Of a stretch of 64,000 nt of DNA, positions 34,949-41,961 are shown one piece after another. This stretch comes from Candidatus Poribacteria bacterium (lineage in GTDB: Bacteria > Poribacteria > WGA-4E > PCPOR2b). The translations under genes were made by a program, and so were the position numbers. The stretch's first letter is position 1, and each line of letters opens with the position of its first letter. The DNA is taken from contig JAPPKS010000027.1 in assembly GCA_028819845.1 (NCBI GenBank), positions 1-64,000 of the forward strand, read 5' to 3'. The notes beneath the pieces were generated by a model. The model was given only the letters and a program-made list of their open reading frames with translations, did not search any database and was not told the origin of the DNA.

Positions 34949-36461
34949 GCGTTGTCATCATTTCACGGTTGGCGCCGCGCTCATACCGCTATGGTTCGCT
35001 TCATTCGCCGTGGCTGCGGATCGTCCTGAAATCGGAGCCCGGGCATTGGGGATGGGCGGCGCCTATATCAGCAGCGTTGATGATTCAACAGGGGCGTTAT
35101 GGAATCCGGCGGGAATTGCGAGCCTGCAACAGGGGAACTTTATCTACGATCTTTCTCAGGGCGCATTTTCTGTTGGGTATCCAATTCATCAAAACGTTGG
35201 GACGTTTGGTTTCAGCCTGCTGGATCTGAAGGGTGACGATCGTTTCTTATTTGACCATCCGAACAACCCAATCGGCACTTTCGAGAGAGGGCGTAATCAA
35301 GCCATCCTGTCCTATGCGAGATCATTGAACGCAAATTGGATGATTGGGGGAAATATCGGGTATAGGCGCGCCCCTTACCTCGGCAGTAGATGGAAGCAGA
35401 ATTATGACTTGGGATTAATCGTGAAAATTTCCCCAAATCTCATATTGGGCGCAAGCGGGTTTGACATTGCGGGTGTAAAGATTCCGGACAGAAATGGACA
35501 TGTTCTTGAGACGTATGATACGCAGTTTGCGTTGGGTGCGTCGTGGACCCCCCTCAAGCATTTGCAGTTGAATAGCATGTTGGACGCGACGGCACGGAAG
35601 TTTAAAGCGGGAGCGGAAACGGGAGCGCACGGCGTCGCTTTTCGGTTGGGATCAGCAGTTGATTTTAGAAGGCCGGAAAAACCGTTAAACTGGAGTTTAG
35701 GCCTTTCTATTAACCGCTGGGGCAAACTAATCCACTATGCTTACTTGGCTCAGCCTAGTCTGGAATATAAACATATTCTTTCGGTCGGCGCTACATTTGG
35801 CCCTCTCCCGAAAACCAAAACCGATCAATCTACTCCAAACCCTAATCAATCCGTCCTCAACTCTAATCAATCCATCTCCAACCCTGATGAACCCACCTCT
35901 AACACCCATCAATCCTCCGCGCGCCCAGCACTCCGCGAGAAAACGCGGCAACCGGTAACGGTCAATGCGGCCACTGATACTTCTTCAACCGTTAAGATTG
36001 CGAATGTTTACGGCGTCGAGCTTGAACTTGTTCTCGCCATGGTGCGGGTAGAATCAAACTTCCAGCCGAATGCGATTTCGAAGTCAGGGGCGGTTGGACT
36101 TACACAGTTGATGTCTTTCACGGGTCGGGAACTTGGATTGAAAGTGCCAAATTATCGGAATCCACGCAAGCCATCACAAAATGCGCAAACGGATGAACGC
36201 TTTAATCCGCGCAAAAACTTAGAAGCCGGCGTTAGGTATCTGAGCCGTATGATAAAACGGTACGATGGCAACCTCGCGCTCGCAATTGCCGCATACAATG
36301 CGGGCCCTGGCCGCGTAAAAAAAGATGTCCCGTTAATGCGCCAAACCGAACGGCATGTAAGCAAAGTATTCAACCATTATTACCGATACAAATCAAATCC
36401 CACCGTCAAAGATGCTGCTCTTCATAGGCTTGATGCTACACTTAATAAATCTCTGCCGTAA
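34860..36461 (+). CDS. Outer-membrane barrel (PorV/PorQ-like) fused to lytic transglycosylase
   Basis: A signal peptide (AALIPLWFASFAVA) is followed by about 280 residues of PorV/PorQ-type beta barrel (RALGMGGAYISSVDDSTGAL, a hallmark start; then alternating strands to about residue 320). A linker with four 7-residue repeats comes next, then an SLT lytic transglycosylase domain (about 365-520) with the catalytic Glu in VRVESNF, the SGAVGLTQLM motif and AIAAYNAGPG. I know these two halves as separate families; the fusion is unusual. The start is uncertain. The frame opens at 34860 within the M23 gene, with ATG 34866 or TTG 34890 possible, and there is no clear ribosome site. It would place a murein lyase at the outer membrane. 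Confidence 0.8.
   Translation: MGMQQVLIYILKFGGKARAWIALATFSCHKRCHHFTVGAALIPLWFASFAVAADRPEIGARALGMGGAYISSVDDSTGALWNPAGIASLQQGNFIYDLSQGAFSVGYPIHQNVGTFGFSLLDLKGDDRFLFDHPNNPIGTFERGRNQAILSYARSLNANWMIGGNIGYRRAPYLGSRWKQNYDLGLIVKISPNLILGASGFDIAGVKIPDRNGHVLETYDTQFALGASWTPLKHLQLNSMLDATARKFKAGAETGAHGVAFRLGSAVDFRRPEKPLNWSLGLSINRWGKLIHYAYLAQPSLEYKHILSVGATFGPLPKTKTDQSTPNPNQSVLNSNQSISNPDEPTSNTHQSSARPALREKTRQPVTVNAATDTSSTVKIANVYGVELELVLAMVRVESNFQPNAISKSGAVGLTQLMSFTGRELGLKVPNYRNPRKPSQNAQTDERFNPRKNLEAGVRYLSRMIKRYDGNLALAIAAYNAGPGRVKKDVPLMRQTERHVSKVFNHYYRYKSNPTVKDAALHRLDATLNKSLP
35832..35915 (+). repeat. Four 21-base tandem repeats in the linker
   Basis: Four in-frame units of 21 bases (35832, 35853, 35874, 35895) encode TPNPNQS, VLNSNQS, ISNPDEP and TSNTHQS. 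They lie between the barrel and the transglycosylase domain. Copy number may vary between strains. Confidence 0.8.
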
Positions 36462-36501
36462 TCTTTTCCGACTCCATCCAAGGTTTTATCCCTTCGCCCA
36501 A

Positions 36502-37335
36502 TCACAATATAAACCCAATTTCCAAACAAAGCAGCCGTCCACAAAGTTCACCCGTGAACACGGTCAACATAGCGACATAAAGAAAACCTGTCGCAGCCCG
36601 TGTTGCGCCGACGGCATCGTGTTCCACCGCTTTTTCGCGCAGGCAGTACCACGTTATGAAATACAGTATGACAGATCCGCCGAATCCAACCAGCAGCCTG
36701 AGGCTAAAAACAATATGATGAAATGGGGTTAGCGGAGTAGCGTTCTCAGATTGCCATCTAAGAAAGAGGTTAAGCGCAAATAGGGCAATTGAGATGACGA
36801 GTGAAACAAGAAAGATAAGATTAAATCTCTTTAAATGAACGACAGGCAGGCGCGGGGTAACGAGATACCAATGGCCAAACCACATGCCGCTATTCACCGC
36901 ACCAAGCAGAACGGATGAAACCAAAAACTGAAGGGGCAACAGGAATGCCTCCGCCGGCAGATCGATTTTACCTAAGTAGGCTTGGGCGCTGTTGACAATC
37001 CACGTGACCCCCAAAATTGTCGCAATGAATAGGAGGCCTCGACTAATGAATTGAGATTTCATCCATAGGCTAATTGTGTAAATTAACGTCAGAAACAAGA
37101 AGGCGGCGACGAATGCAGAATCGTGTCCACTCCATGAGAAGACGAAGTTTTTGAGGCTGATTGGTTGACGGTTAATCGCAAGGTTTGCAAAACGCGTTAA
37201 GATCATGACTAAGAGATAAATTGATCCCATCAGCCTGTAAAAGCCGCGGCCAACTAAACCCTTGGGAATAATAAGCAGCAACCCCAAACCACCGACTGCC
37301 AATTGGCTAAAAACAAGATAAAAAATGTGAATCAT
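36502..37335 (-). CDS. Integral membrane protein, about 8 helices, unknown function
   Basis: A roughly 277-residue polytopic membrane protein with about eight hydrophobic segments. The only notable motif is SGMWFGHWYLVTPRLP in the middle, with His and Tyr residues near a predicted membrane edge. I do not recognise the family. The ATG at 37335 (MIHIFYLVFSQLA) is chosen because the TTG at 37389 lacks a ribosome site. The gene sits directly downstream of rplL, where rpoB is expected in most bacteria. Confidence 0.65.
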   Translation of the reverse strand: MIHIFYLVFSQLAVGGLGLLLIIPKGLVGRGFYRLMGSIYLLVMILTRFANLAINRQPISLKNFVFSWSGHDSAFVAAFLFLTLIYTISLWMKSQFISRGLLFIATILGVTWIVNSAQAYLGKIDLPAEAFLLPLQFLVSSVLLGAVNSGMWFGHWYLVTPRLPVVHLKRFNLIFLVSLVISIALFALNLFLRWQSENATPLTPFHHIVFSLRLLVGFGGSVILYFITWYCLREKAVEHDAVGATRAATGFLYVAMLTVFTGELCGRLLCLEIGFIL

Positions 37336-37468
37336 CGTGGGTGAACCGACTCCATACGTAAAAGAAAACCCAATAAGAAGCGAATTCAATGTGTCGATCG
37401 CGAGTCAAACCCGCGACTCTCGACGGTTTTACTTCCTATTGGGTTAGTTATTTTTGAGAAAATTATAT

Positions 37469-37867
37469 TTAGAGTATTTCTACAACTGCACCAACTGCTT
37501 CCAACTGGGCTTTAAACTTCTCGGCATCCTCTTTGTTGACGCCTTCTTGGATAACTGTCGGCGCCGATTCAACCTTCTCTTTAGCCTCTTTTAAGCCAAG
37601 CCCGGAGATAGCCCGCACCTCTTTGATAACGGGAATCTTGTTCGGGCCGATTTCTTTCAACTGTACATTAAACTCTGTTTGCTCCTCTTCCGGAGCTTCT
37701 TCGGCAGCAGGACCTTCCGCTGTTCCCGCCGGCGCAGCGGCGCCCGCCACCATCATCGGCGCAGCTGCACTGACACCAAATTTATCTTCTAAAGCCTTCA
37801 CTAATTCCGAAAGTTCCAGAACCGTCATATTACTGATTTCCTCAATCAGTTTTTCAACATCAGCCAT
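37469..37867 (-). CDS. rplL: Ribosomal protein L7/L12
   Basis: The 132-residue stalk protein that recruits translation GTPases. The N-terminal dimerisation domain ([20 protein letters not shown]), Ala/Glu-rich hinge and globular C-terminus ([15 protein letters not shown]) are all present. It follows rplJ by 33 bases and is the last ribosomal gene of the cluster. Confidence 0.97.
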   Translation of the reverse strand: MADVEKLIEEISNMTVLELSELVKALEDKFGVSAAAPMMVAGAAAPAGTAEGPAAEEAPEEEQTEFNVQLKEIGPNKIPVIKEVRAISGLGLKEAKEKVESAPTVIQEGVNKEDAEKFKAQLEAVGAVVEIL

Positions 37868-37900
37868 TGTTGAATTCCTTCCTTCATCATCAATTAAAAT

Positions 37901-38467
37901 TTATGCCTGTTCGGCTTCTTTTTTCTGATCGGCAATTGCCTGTAAAACAGTTGTCACTTGTTGGATCGAACCATTCAATACATTCACCAGCCCGGTCAAG
38001 GGTGAACCATGATGTAAAACGGACATCAAGCCGGATAATGGCGACCTTAAACCACCGACCGCACGCGCAATCAACTGGTCACGCGACGGCAAATTGACAA
38101 GTTCCTCGACCGCTGCGGCGTCAATAACCTTTTTACCGAGTATACCCCCCTTAATCTTTAAGTTTTCGTGTTCTTCGCTAAAATCCATAAAGATCTTCGA
38201 AGGCATCGCCGGGTCACTGCTTAATGCTACGGCGGTTGTCCCATGGAGGTACGATTCTAAACTCTCAATCCCCAACGATTGGGCGGCGACACGAATTAAC
38301 GTATTTTTGTAAACTTTATATTGGATACCTTTTTCGTGCAGCTGACGGCGCAGTTCGTTAATTTCCGCTACTGTCAGCCCCTGAAAGTCTGTCAGGATTA
38401 TGACTTCAGAATTCTGAAAACGCTCCTGGATTTGTTCGACTTGTTCGACATTTTTCTGGTTAGGCAT
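37901..38467 (-). CDS. rplJ: Ribosomal protein L10
   Basis: Base of the ribosomal stalk, binding L7/L12 dimers and 23S rRNA. The protein has 188 residues from ATG 38467 (MPNQKNVEQVEQ), which has GAGAGGA upstream. The in-frame codon at 38515 lies within the leader and is not used. Typical stretches are IILTDFQGLTVAEINELRRQ and YKVYKNTLIRVAA. Expression should be controlled by the L10 leader and attenuator immediately upstream. Confidence 0.96.
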   Translation of the reverse strand: MPNQKNVEQVEQIQERFQNSEVIILTDFQGLTVAEINELRRQLHEKGIQYKVYKNTLIRVAAQSLGIESLESYLHGTTAVALSSDPAMPSKIFMDFSEEHENLKIKGGILGKKVIDAAAVEELVNLPSRDQLIARAVGGLRSPLSGLMSVLHHGSPLTGLVNVLNGSIQQVTTVLQAIADQKKEAEQA

Positions 38468-38534
38468 TCTAAATCCTCTCGCGCAGCCACAGGCTTGGTG
38501 CCTGTTAACATACAAGGTTAAATTCTAAACCTCC

Positions 38535-38565
38535 AAAAAAAAGCCTCCAATCATATTGGAGGCTT
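38535..38565 (-). terminator. Intrinsic terminator in the rplJ leader (attenuator)
   Basis: On the minus strand: AAGCCTCCAAT, loop ATG, ATTGGAGGCTT, then eight T in all at 38535-38542. The 11-bp perfect stem (9 G/C-rich core pairs plus two A-T pairs) and T-run are a textbook terminator, located between rplA and rplJ at the end of the L10 leader. Confidence 0.9.
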
Positions 38566-38690
38566 AACTTCTAATTCGACAATAGGCACATAACTTCAGA
38601 ACCTAATCCCTATCGTCTTCATGGCGATGCAAGCCTCGGTAGGCTGAATCTCTCATTTAAGCAAATTGCACCTACTGTCTACGACCGCTC
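38566..38690 (-). ncRNA. Ribosomal protein L10 leader
   Basis: Minus strand: CGTAGACAGTAGGTGC (38668-38683), then an AT-rich loop, then AGCCTACCGAGGC (38632-38644). This matches the L10-leader consensus (GUAGACAGCAGGUGC ... CCUGCCGAGGU), including the pairing CAGTAGG/GCCTAC. Free L10 (with L12) binds such leaders to repress rplJ-rplL. Here the leader ends in an intrinsic terminator, so control is probably by attenuation. Confidence 0.85.
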
Positions 38691-38797
38691 TTCAAAATGA
38701 TATTCAAATTTTAAGCACGAACGGTGAGTTTCAAGGCAACCTAGTATTAGACATCTTTCCTAATTAACTCAATGTGGTTGACAAAACCGAAGCGTTA

Positions 38798-38823
38798 AGG
38801 GCAACCACAAGGGTTGCCCCTAC
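38798..38823. repeat. Palindromic intergenic repeat (GGGCAACC..GGTTGCCCCTAC)
   Basis: GGGCAACC, ACAA, GGGTTGCCCC then TAC. A near-identical copy is at 60601-60626 and a related hairpin at 5133. It sits between rplA and the L10 leader, so it is transcribed. About 40 bases to its left lies a CCCCTCTGGGGCT motif. Confidence 0.75.
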
Positions 38824-38913
38824 AGCGTATTAGCCCAATGTGAGGGTAGTCGTTTTACACCTGCCGCCCCTCTGGGGCTATCGGCCGGCGGAATTATTTT
38901 GGAAAGAAGTCTA

Positions 38914-39612
38914 TTAGCTAAATTGCTGTGGATTCAGCCGAATCCCAACGCCCATAGTTGACGAAATTGCTACACTCTTCAAATACCTACCTTTTGCTGA
39001 AGAGGGGCGTGCCCGAATCAAGGTGCTCATGACCGTCTCAATATTCTCCTGAATCTGATGCGCATCAAAGGAACTTTTGCCGACAGGAACATGAATGACG
39101 CCTGACTGCTTTTCGACACGGTATTCAATCTGACCGGCTTTGATATTAGCGATTGCCTCTCCAACGTCCATTGTAACGGTTCCTGCCTTCGGATTAGGCA
39201 TTAATCCTCTTGGTCCAAGAATCCTCCCCAATTTCGAGGAAATTCTTCGCATCATATCCGGAGTTGCCACGACAGCATCGAATTCCAACCAGCCGCCGGC
39301 AATCCGTTCAATAAGGTCGTCACTGCCGACGACATCCGCGCCTGCCTCTTCTGCTTCGCGCGCTTTTTCACCTTCGGCAAATACAACTACACGCACCTCC
39401 CTACCAGTGCCGTGCGGCAATGCAACGGTACCGCGGATATTTTGTTCTGCATGTCTTGGGTCAACACCGAGATGCACAGCCAAATCCACGGTTTCTCCAA
39501 ACTTCGAAGTCGCTGTCTTTTTCAATAGAGGTAATGCTTCATTTAAATCGTAAGACTTAAGGCGATCAACGGCTTGCGCTATCTCCCGGTATCGCTTGCC
39601 TCTCTTTTTCAT
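38914..39612 (-). CDS. rplA: Ribosomal protein L1
   Basis: The L1-stalk protein, 232 residues. Typical stretches are ETVDLAVHLGVDPRHAEQNI, GTVALPHGTG and LGPRGLMPNPKAGTV. It is 14 bases downstream of rplK. L1 usually also represses its own operon by binding the leader of rplK-rplA. Confidence 0.97.
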   Translation of the reverse strand: MKKRGKRYREIAQAVDRLKSYDLNEALPLLKKTATSKFGETVDLAVHLGVDPRHAEQNIRGTVALPHGTGREVRVVVFAEGEKAREAEEAGADVVGSDDLIERIAGGWLEFDAVVATPDMMRRISSKLGRILGPRGLMPNPKAGTVTMDVGEAIANIKAGQIEYRVEKQSGVIHVPVGKSSFDAHQIQENIETVMSTLIRARPSSAKGRYLKSVAISSTMGVGIRLNPQQFS

Positions 39613-39626
39613 GGTTATCCTCCGTG

Positions 39627-40052
39627 TTATCCCGTAATCGTGATTCCCATACTCCGGGCGGTTCCTCTGACCATTTGCATCGCAGATTCCAAACTTACCG
39701 TATTCAAATCCGGCAATTTGGTTTGCGCTATCTCCTTGATTTGCTCCGGGGTCACAGAGGCAACCTTATTGCGGTTTGGTTCGCCGGATCCTTTCGCAAT
39801 TCTTGCGGCTTGCTTCAACAGCACCGCGGTCGGTGGTGATTTTACTTCGAAACTAAAAGATCGATCTGCGAAACAGGTCACGACCGTGGTAACAACCAAA
39901 CCTGGTTGGTCTTGAGTCTGCGCATTAAAGGATTTGATAAACTCTGGAATATTAATCATATAGGGCGCAAGGCTTGGACCCACAGGCGGGTTCGGAGTTG
40001 CTTGCCCGGACACGAGCTGAAGTTTTACGACGCCCGCAATTTTTTTTGCCAT
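39627..40052 (-). CDS. rplK: Ribosomal protein L11
   Basis: A 141-residue protein of the GTPase-associated centre, with the conserved N-terminus VKLQLVSGQATPNPPVGPSL and C-terminal GTARSMGITI. It lies 21 bases after nusG in the secE-nusG-rplK-rplA order. Confidence 0.97.
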   Translation of the reverse strand: MAKKIAGVVKLQLVSGQATPNPPVGPSLAPYMINIPEFIKSFNAQTQDQPGLVVTTVVTCFADRSFSFEVKSPPTAVLLKQAARIAKGSGEPNRNKVASVTPEQIKEIAQTKLPDLNTVSLESAMQMVRGTARSMGITITG

Positions 40053-40073
40053 TTTTAACTCTCCAAGGATACC

Positions 40074-40637
40074 CTAAATTTTCTCAACCTGGAAAAATTC
40101 AAGTTCAATAGGGGTTGTTCGACCAAAAATCGAAATCATAAGATGTAATCGCTGTTTTTCCTCGTCAATGCCATGAATTTCCGCGGGGAATTCATTGAAT
40201 GGCCCATCAATTACCTTAACCTTATCCCCAACGACATAGTCCACGACGGGAGAGGGTCTCCTTTTCTCTTCATCCGTTGAAATATTAAGGGCATTTTGCA
40301 CCTCTTCTTCAGCAAGCGGCGGTGGATGGGAACTTGATCCAACGAAACTCATCACGCCGGGGGTGTCGCGGATCAGATGCCAACTTTTCTGGCTACTCTC
40401 AATTTCTGCATCTGCCCTTAATTCATTTGCGGTTTGGATTAGTATGTATCCTGGATAAGAAGGGCGTTCAAACGTCCGTTTCTTGCCGTTTTTGACTTCT
40501 ACCACTTCCTTTGTCGGAATGATGACTTGAAGAATTTCCTCCTCCAAACCTACCGCCTGTACCCGTTGCTCAAGATTTACCTTGACTTTTTTTTCATGCC
40601 CAGAATAGATGTGGATAATATACCAGAAGCCGGTCAT
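40074..40637 (-). CDS. nusG: Transcription elongation/termination factor NusG
   Basis: A 187-residue factor linking RNA polymerase with Rho or the ribosome. The NGN domain (WYIIHIYSGHEKKVKVNLEQR, then PGYILIQT) is followed by the KOW domain (VGDKVKVIDGPFNEFPAEIH). It lies between secE and rplK in the expected order. Confidence 0.96.
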   Translation of the reverse strand: MTGFWYIIHIYSGHEKKVKVNLEQRVQAVGLEEEILQVIIPTKEVVEVKNGKKRTFERPSYPGYILIQTANELRADAEIESSQKSWHLIRDTPGVMSFVGSSSHPPPLAEEEVQNALNISTDEEKRRPSPVVDYVVGDKVKVIDGPFNEFPAEIHGIDEEKQRLHLMISIFGRTTPIELEFFQVEKI

Positions 40638-40698
40638 AGATTTCTCTTATCCATTAAAGTTAACCGTGGGAACGGCACAGAACGGCGTAGACGCATGT

Positions 40699-41082
40699 TT
40701 AGCGGCGGATAAACAGATCGCGAAGTAAAGACAAACCGAAACCTTTAATGTCCCCCCGGTTAGGATCGGGATCAAAATAGAAAAACGCAACAATTACTAG
40801 GGGAAGAATCAAAATGGGAATTGATAGTTTCCACTTAGGTGTATAACGTCTCAAAATCAAAGGAACGATTAGCACTAAAACGATGAGCAAAACCAGTCCA
40901 ATCTCAGAGGTCCAATTGGGGTACGCGGCATTTCCATCGACAAGCCACAGGAAAAACCCTAAAATCGCACATGCTACAATTACGACGAGCGTATTCCCGC
41001 GGACATCCTTCCAGTCAGGTTTGGACACCTTTTCCCATTCAATTCGAATTTCTTGTAGATATTTTTTTACGCGCCCTATCAT
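40699..41082 (-). CDS. secE: Preprotein translocase subunit SecE, with extended C-terminus
   Basis: The essential small clamp of the SecYEG channel. The conserved amphipathic helix and first membrane segment are clear (KYLQEIRIEWEKVSKPDWKD, then VVIVACAILGFFLWLV). Bacterial SecE of this type normally ends soon after. This one runs to 127 residues with two further hydrophobic segments (GLVLLIVLVLIVPLIL and SIPILILPLVIVAFFYF). It ends in GFGLSLLRDLFIRR, which looks like a normal SecE C-terminus displaced by the insert. Position between tRNA-Trp and nusG confirms identity. Confidence 0.9.
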   Translation of the reverse strand: MIGRVKKYLQEIRIEWEKVSKPDWKDVRGNTLVVIVACAILGFFLWLVDGNAAYPNWTSEIGLVLLIVLVLIVPLILRRYTPKWKLSIPILILPLVIVAFFYFDPDPNRGDIKGFGLSLLRDLFIRR

Positions 41083-41103
41083 AATGATATTTCAATAAAA
41101 AGG

Positions 41104-41177
41104 CAGGCCAGGAGGGACTCGAACCCCCAACCCTCGGTTTTGGAGACCGATGCTCTAGCCGGTTGAGCCACTGGCCT
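41104..41177 (-). tRNA. tRNA-Trp (CCA)
   Basis: Acceptor AGGCCAG/CTGGCCT, anticodon stem TCGGT/ACCGA with loop CTCCAAA, T-arm GGGTTCGAGTCCC. It lies between rpmG and secE, the usual place. Confidence 0.95.
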
Positions 41178-41201
41178 GCAAGCAAGGAAATGATTGATGT
41201 T

Positions 41202-41354
41202 TTATCGAGTTTCTTTGTGTAGTGTGTGTTTCCGACAAAAACGACAATATTTTTTAAACTCAAAACGCGATTGTTGTTTTCTTTTGTTCCTTGTCGTCAC
41301 ATAGTTTCGCCGTTTGCAATCATCACACGCTAACGAAACGACATCTCTAGGCAT
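41202..41354 (-). CDS. rpmG: Ribosomal protein L33
   Basis: A 50-residue protein, MPRDVVSLACDDCKRR onward, with two CxxC pairs (CDDC, CRFC), the zinc-binding form of L33. The longer in-frame reading from 41444 runs back into tRNA-Thr and is rejected. It lies 24 bases upstream of tRNA-Trp. Confidence 0.94.
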   Translation of the reverse strand: MPRDVVSLACDDCKRRNYVTTRNKRKQQSRFEFKKYCRFCRKHTLHKETR

Positions 41355-41402
41355 ATCGGTTACTCGAATATTAATACATATCGGTTTTGAAACGCATACT
41401 GA

Positions 41403-41475
<73 letters not shown>

Positions 41476-41613
41476 ACAGCAAACATGTCCCCGTTCCGAC
41501 ATTCGCCGGATTCGCCATTAAGCAAACCGCGCTCCAGTGAAATGCCACTCGGGAGTTTGGCGAAATAGCTGTCCAAATTCAAAGGGGACTACCAAAAAAA
41601 TATCAGAACGCCA

Positions 41614-41687
41614 AGCGGGAGACGGGGTTCGAACCCGCGACAATTGGCTTGGAAGGCCAATGCTCTACCAACCTGAGCTACTCCCGC
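41614..41687 (-). tRNA. tRNA-Gly (TCC)
   Basis: Acceptor GCGGGAG/CTCCCGC, anticodon stem TTGGC/GCCAA with loop CTTCCAA, T-arm GCGGGTTCGAACCCCGT. The 138-base spacer to tRNA-Thr(GGT) holds no gene but has inverted TGTCCCC and GGGGACT near its ends. Confidence 0.95.
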
Positions 41688-41732
41688 GTTGTATCTGAAC
41701 TGCTTTCGCGTTTTGCTGTGCGCCATACGTGA

Positions 41733-41814
41733 TGGGGAGAGAAGGATTCGAACCTCCGAAGGCATAGCCAACAGATTTACAGTCTGCCCCGTTTGACCGC
41801 TTTGGTATCTCCCC
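41733..41814 (-). tRNA. tRNA-Tyr (GTA)
   Basis: Acceptor GGGGAGA/TCTCCCC, anticodon loop CTGTAAA, and the long variable arm expected of class II bacterial tRNA-Tyr (82 bases). Confidence 0.95.
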
Positions 41815-41834
41815 AGCCGGTGTACAAAGAATGG

Positions 41835-41907
41835 AGCTGGCGAGAGGAATCGAACCCCCAACCTAGTGATTACAAATCACTTGCTCTGCCCGTTGAGCTA
41901 CGCCAGC
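41835..41907 (-). tRNA. tRNA-Thr (TGT)
   Basis: Acceptor GCTGGCG/CGCCAGC, anticodon stem AGTGA/TCACT with loop TTTGTAA, T-arm GGGGGTTCGATTCCT. First gene of the tRNA-translation operon. Confidence 0.95.
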
Positions 41908-41921
41908 AAACGCGAATGTGA

Positions 41922-41950
41922 ATTATACATAGTAGCTATTCGTTTGTCAA
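41922..41950 (-). promoter_or_regulatory. Promoter of the tRNA-rpmG-secE-nusG operon
   Basis: Minus strand: TTGACA (41945-41950), 17-base spacer, TATAAT (41922-41927), both exact consensus, 15 bases before tRNA-Thr. It also abuts the end of bamA. Confidence 0.88.
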
Positions 41951-41961
41951 GGTATTTTTGT

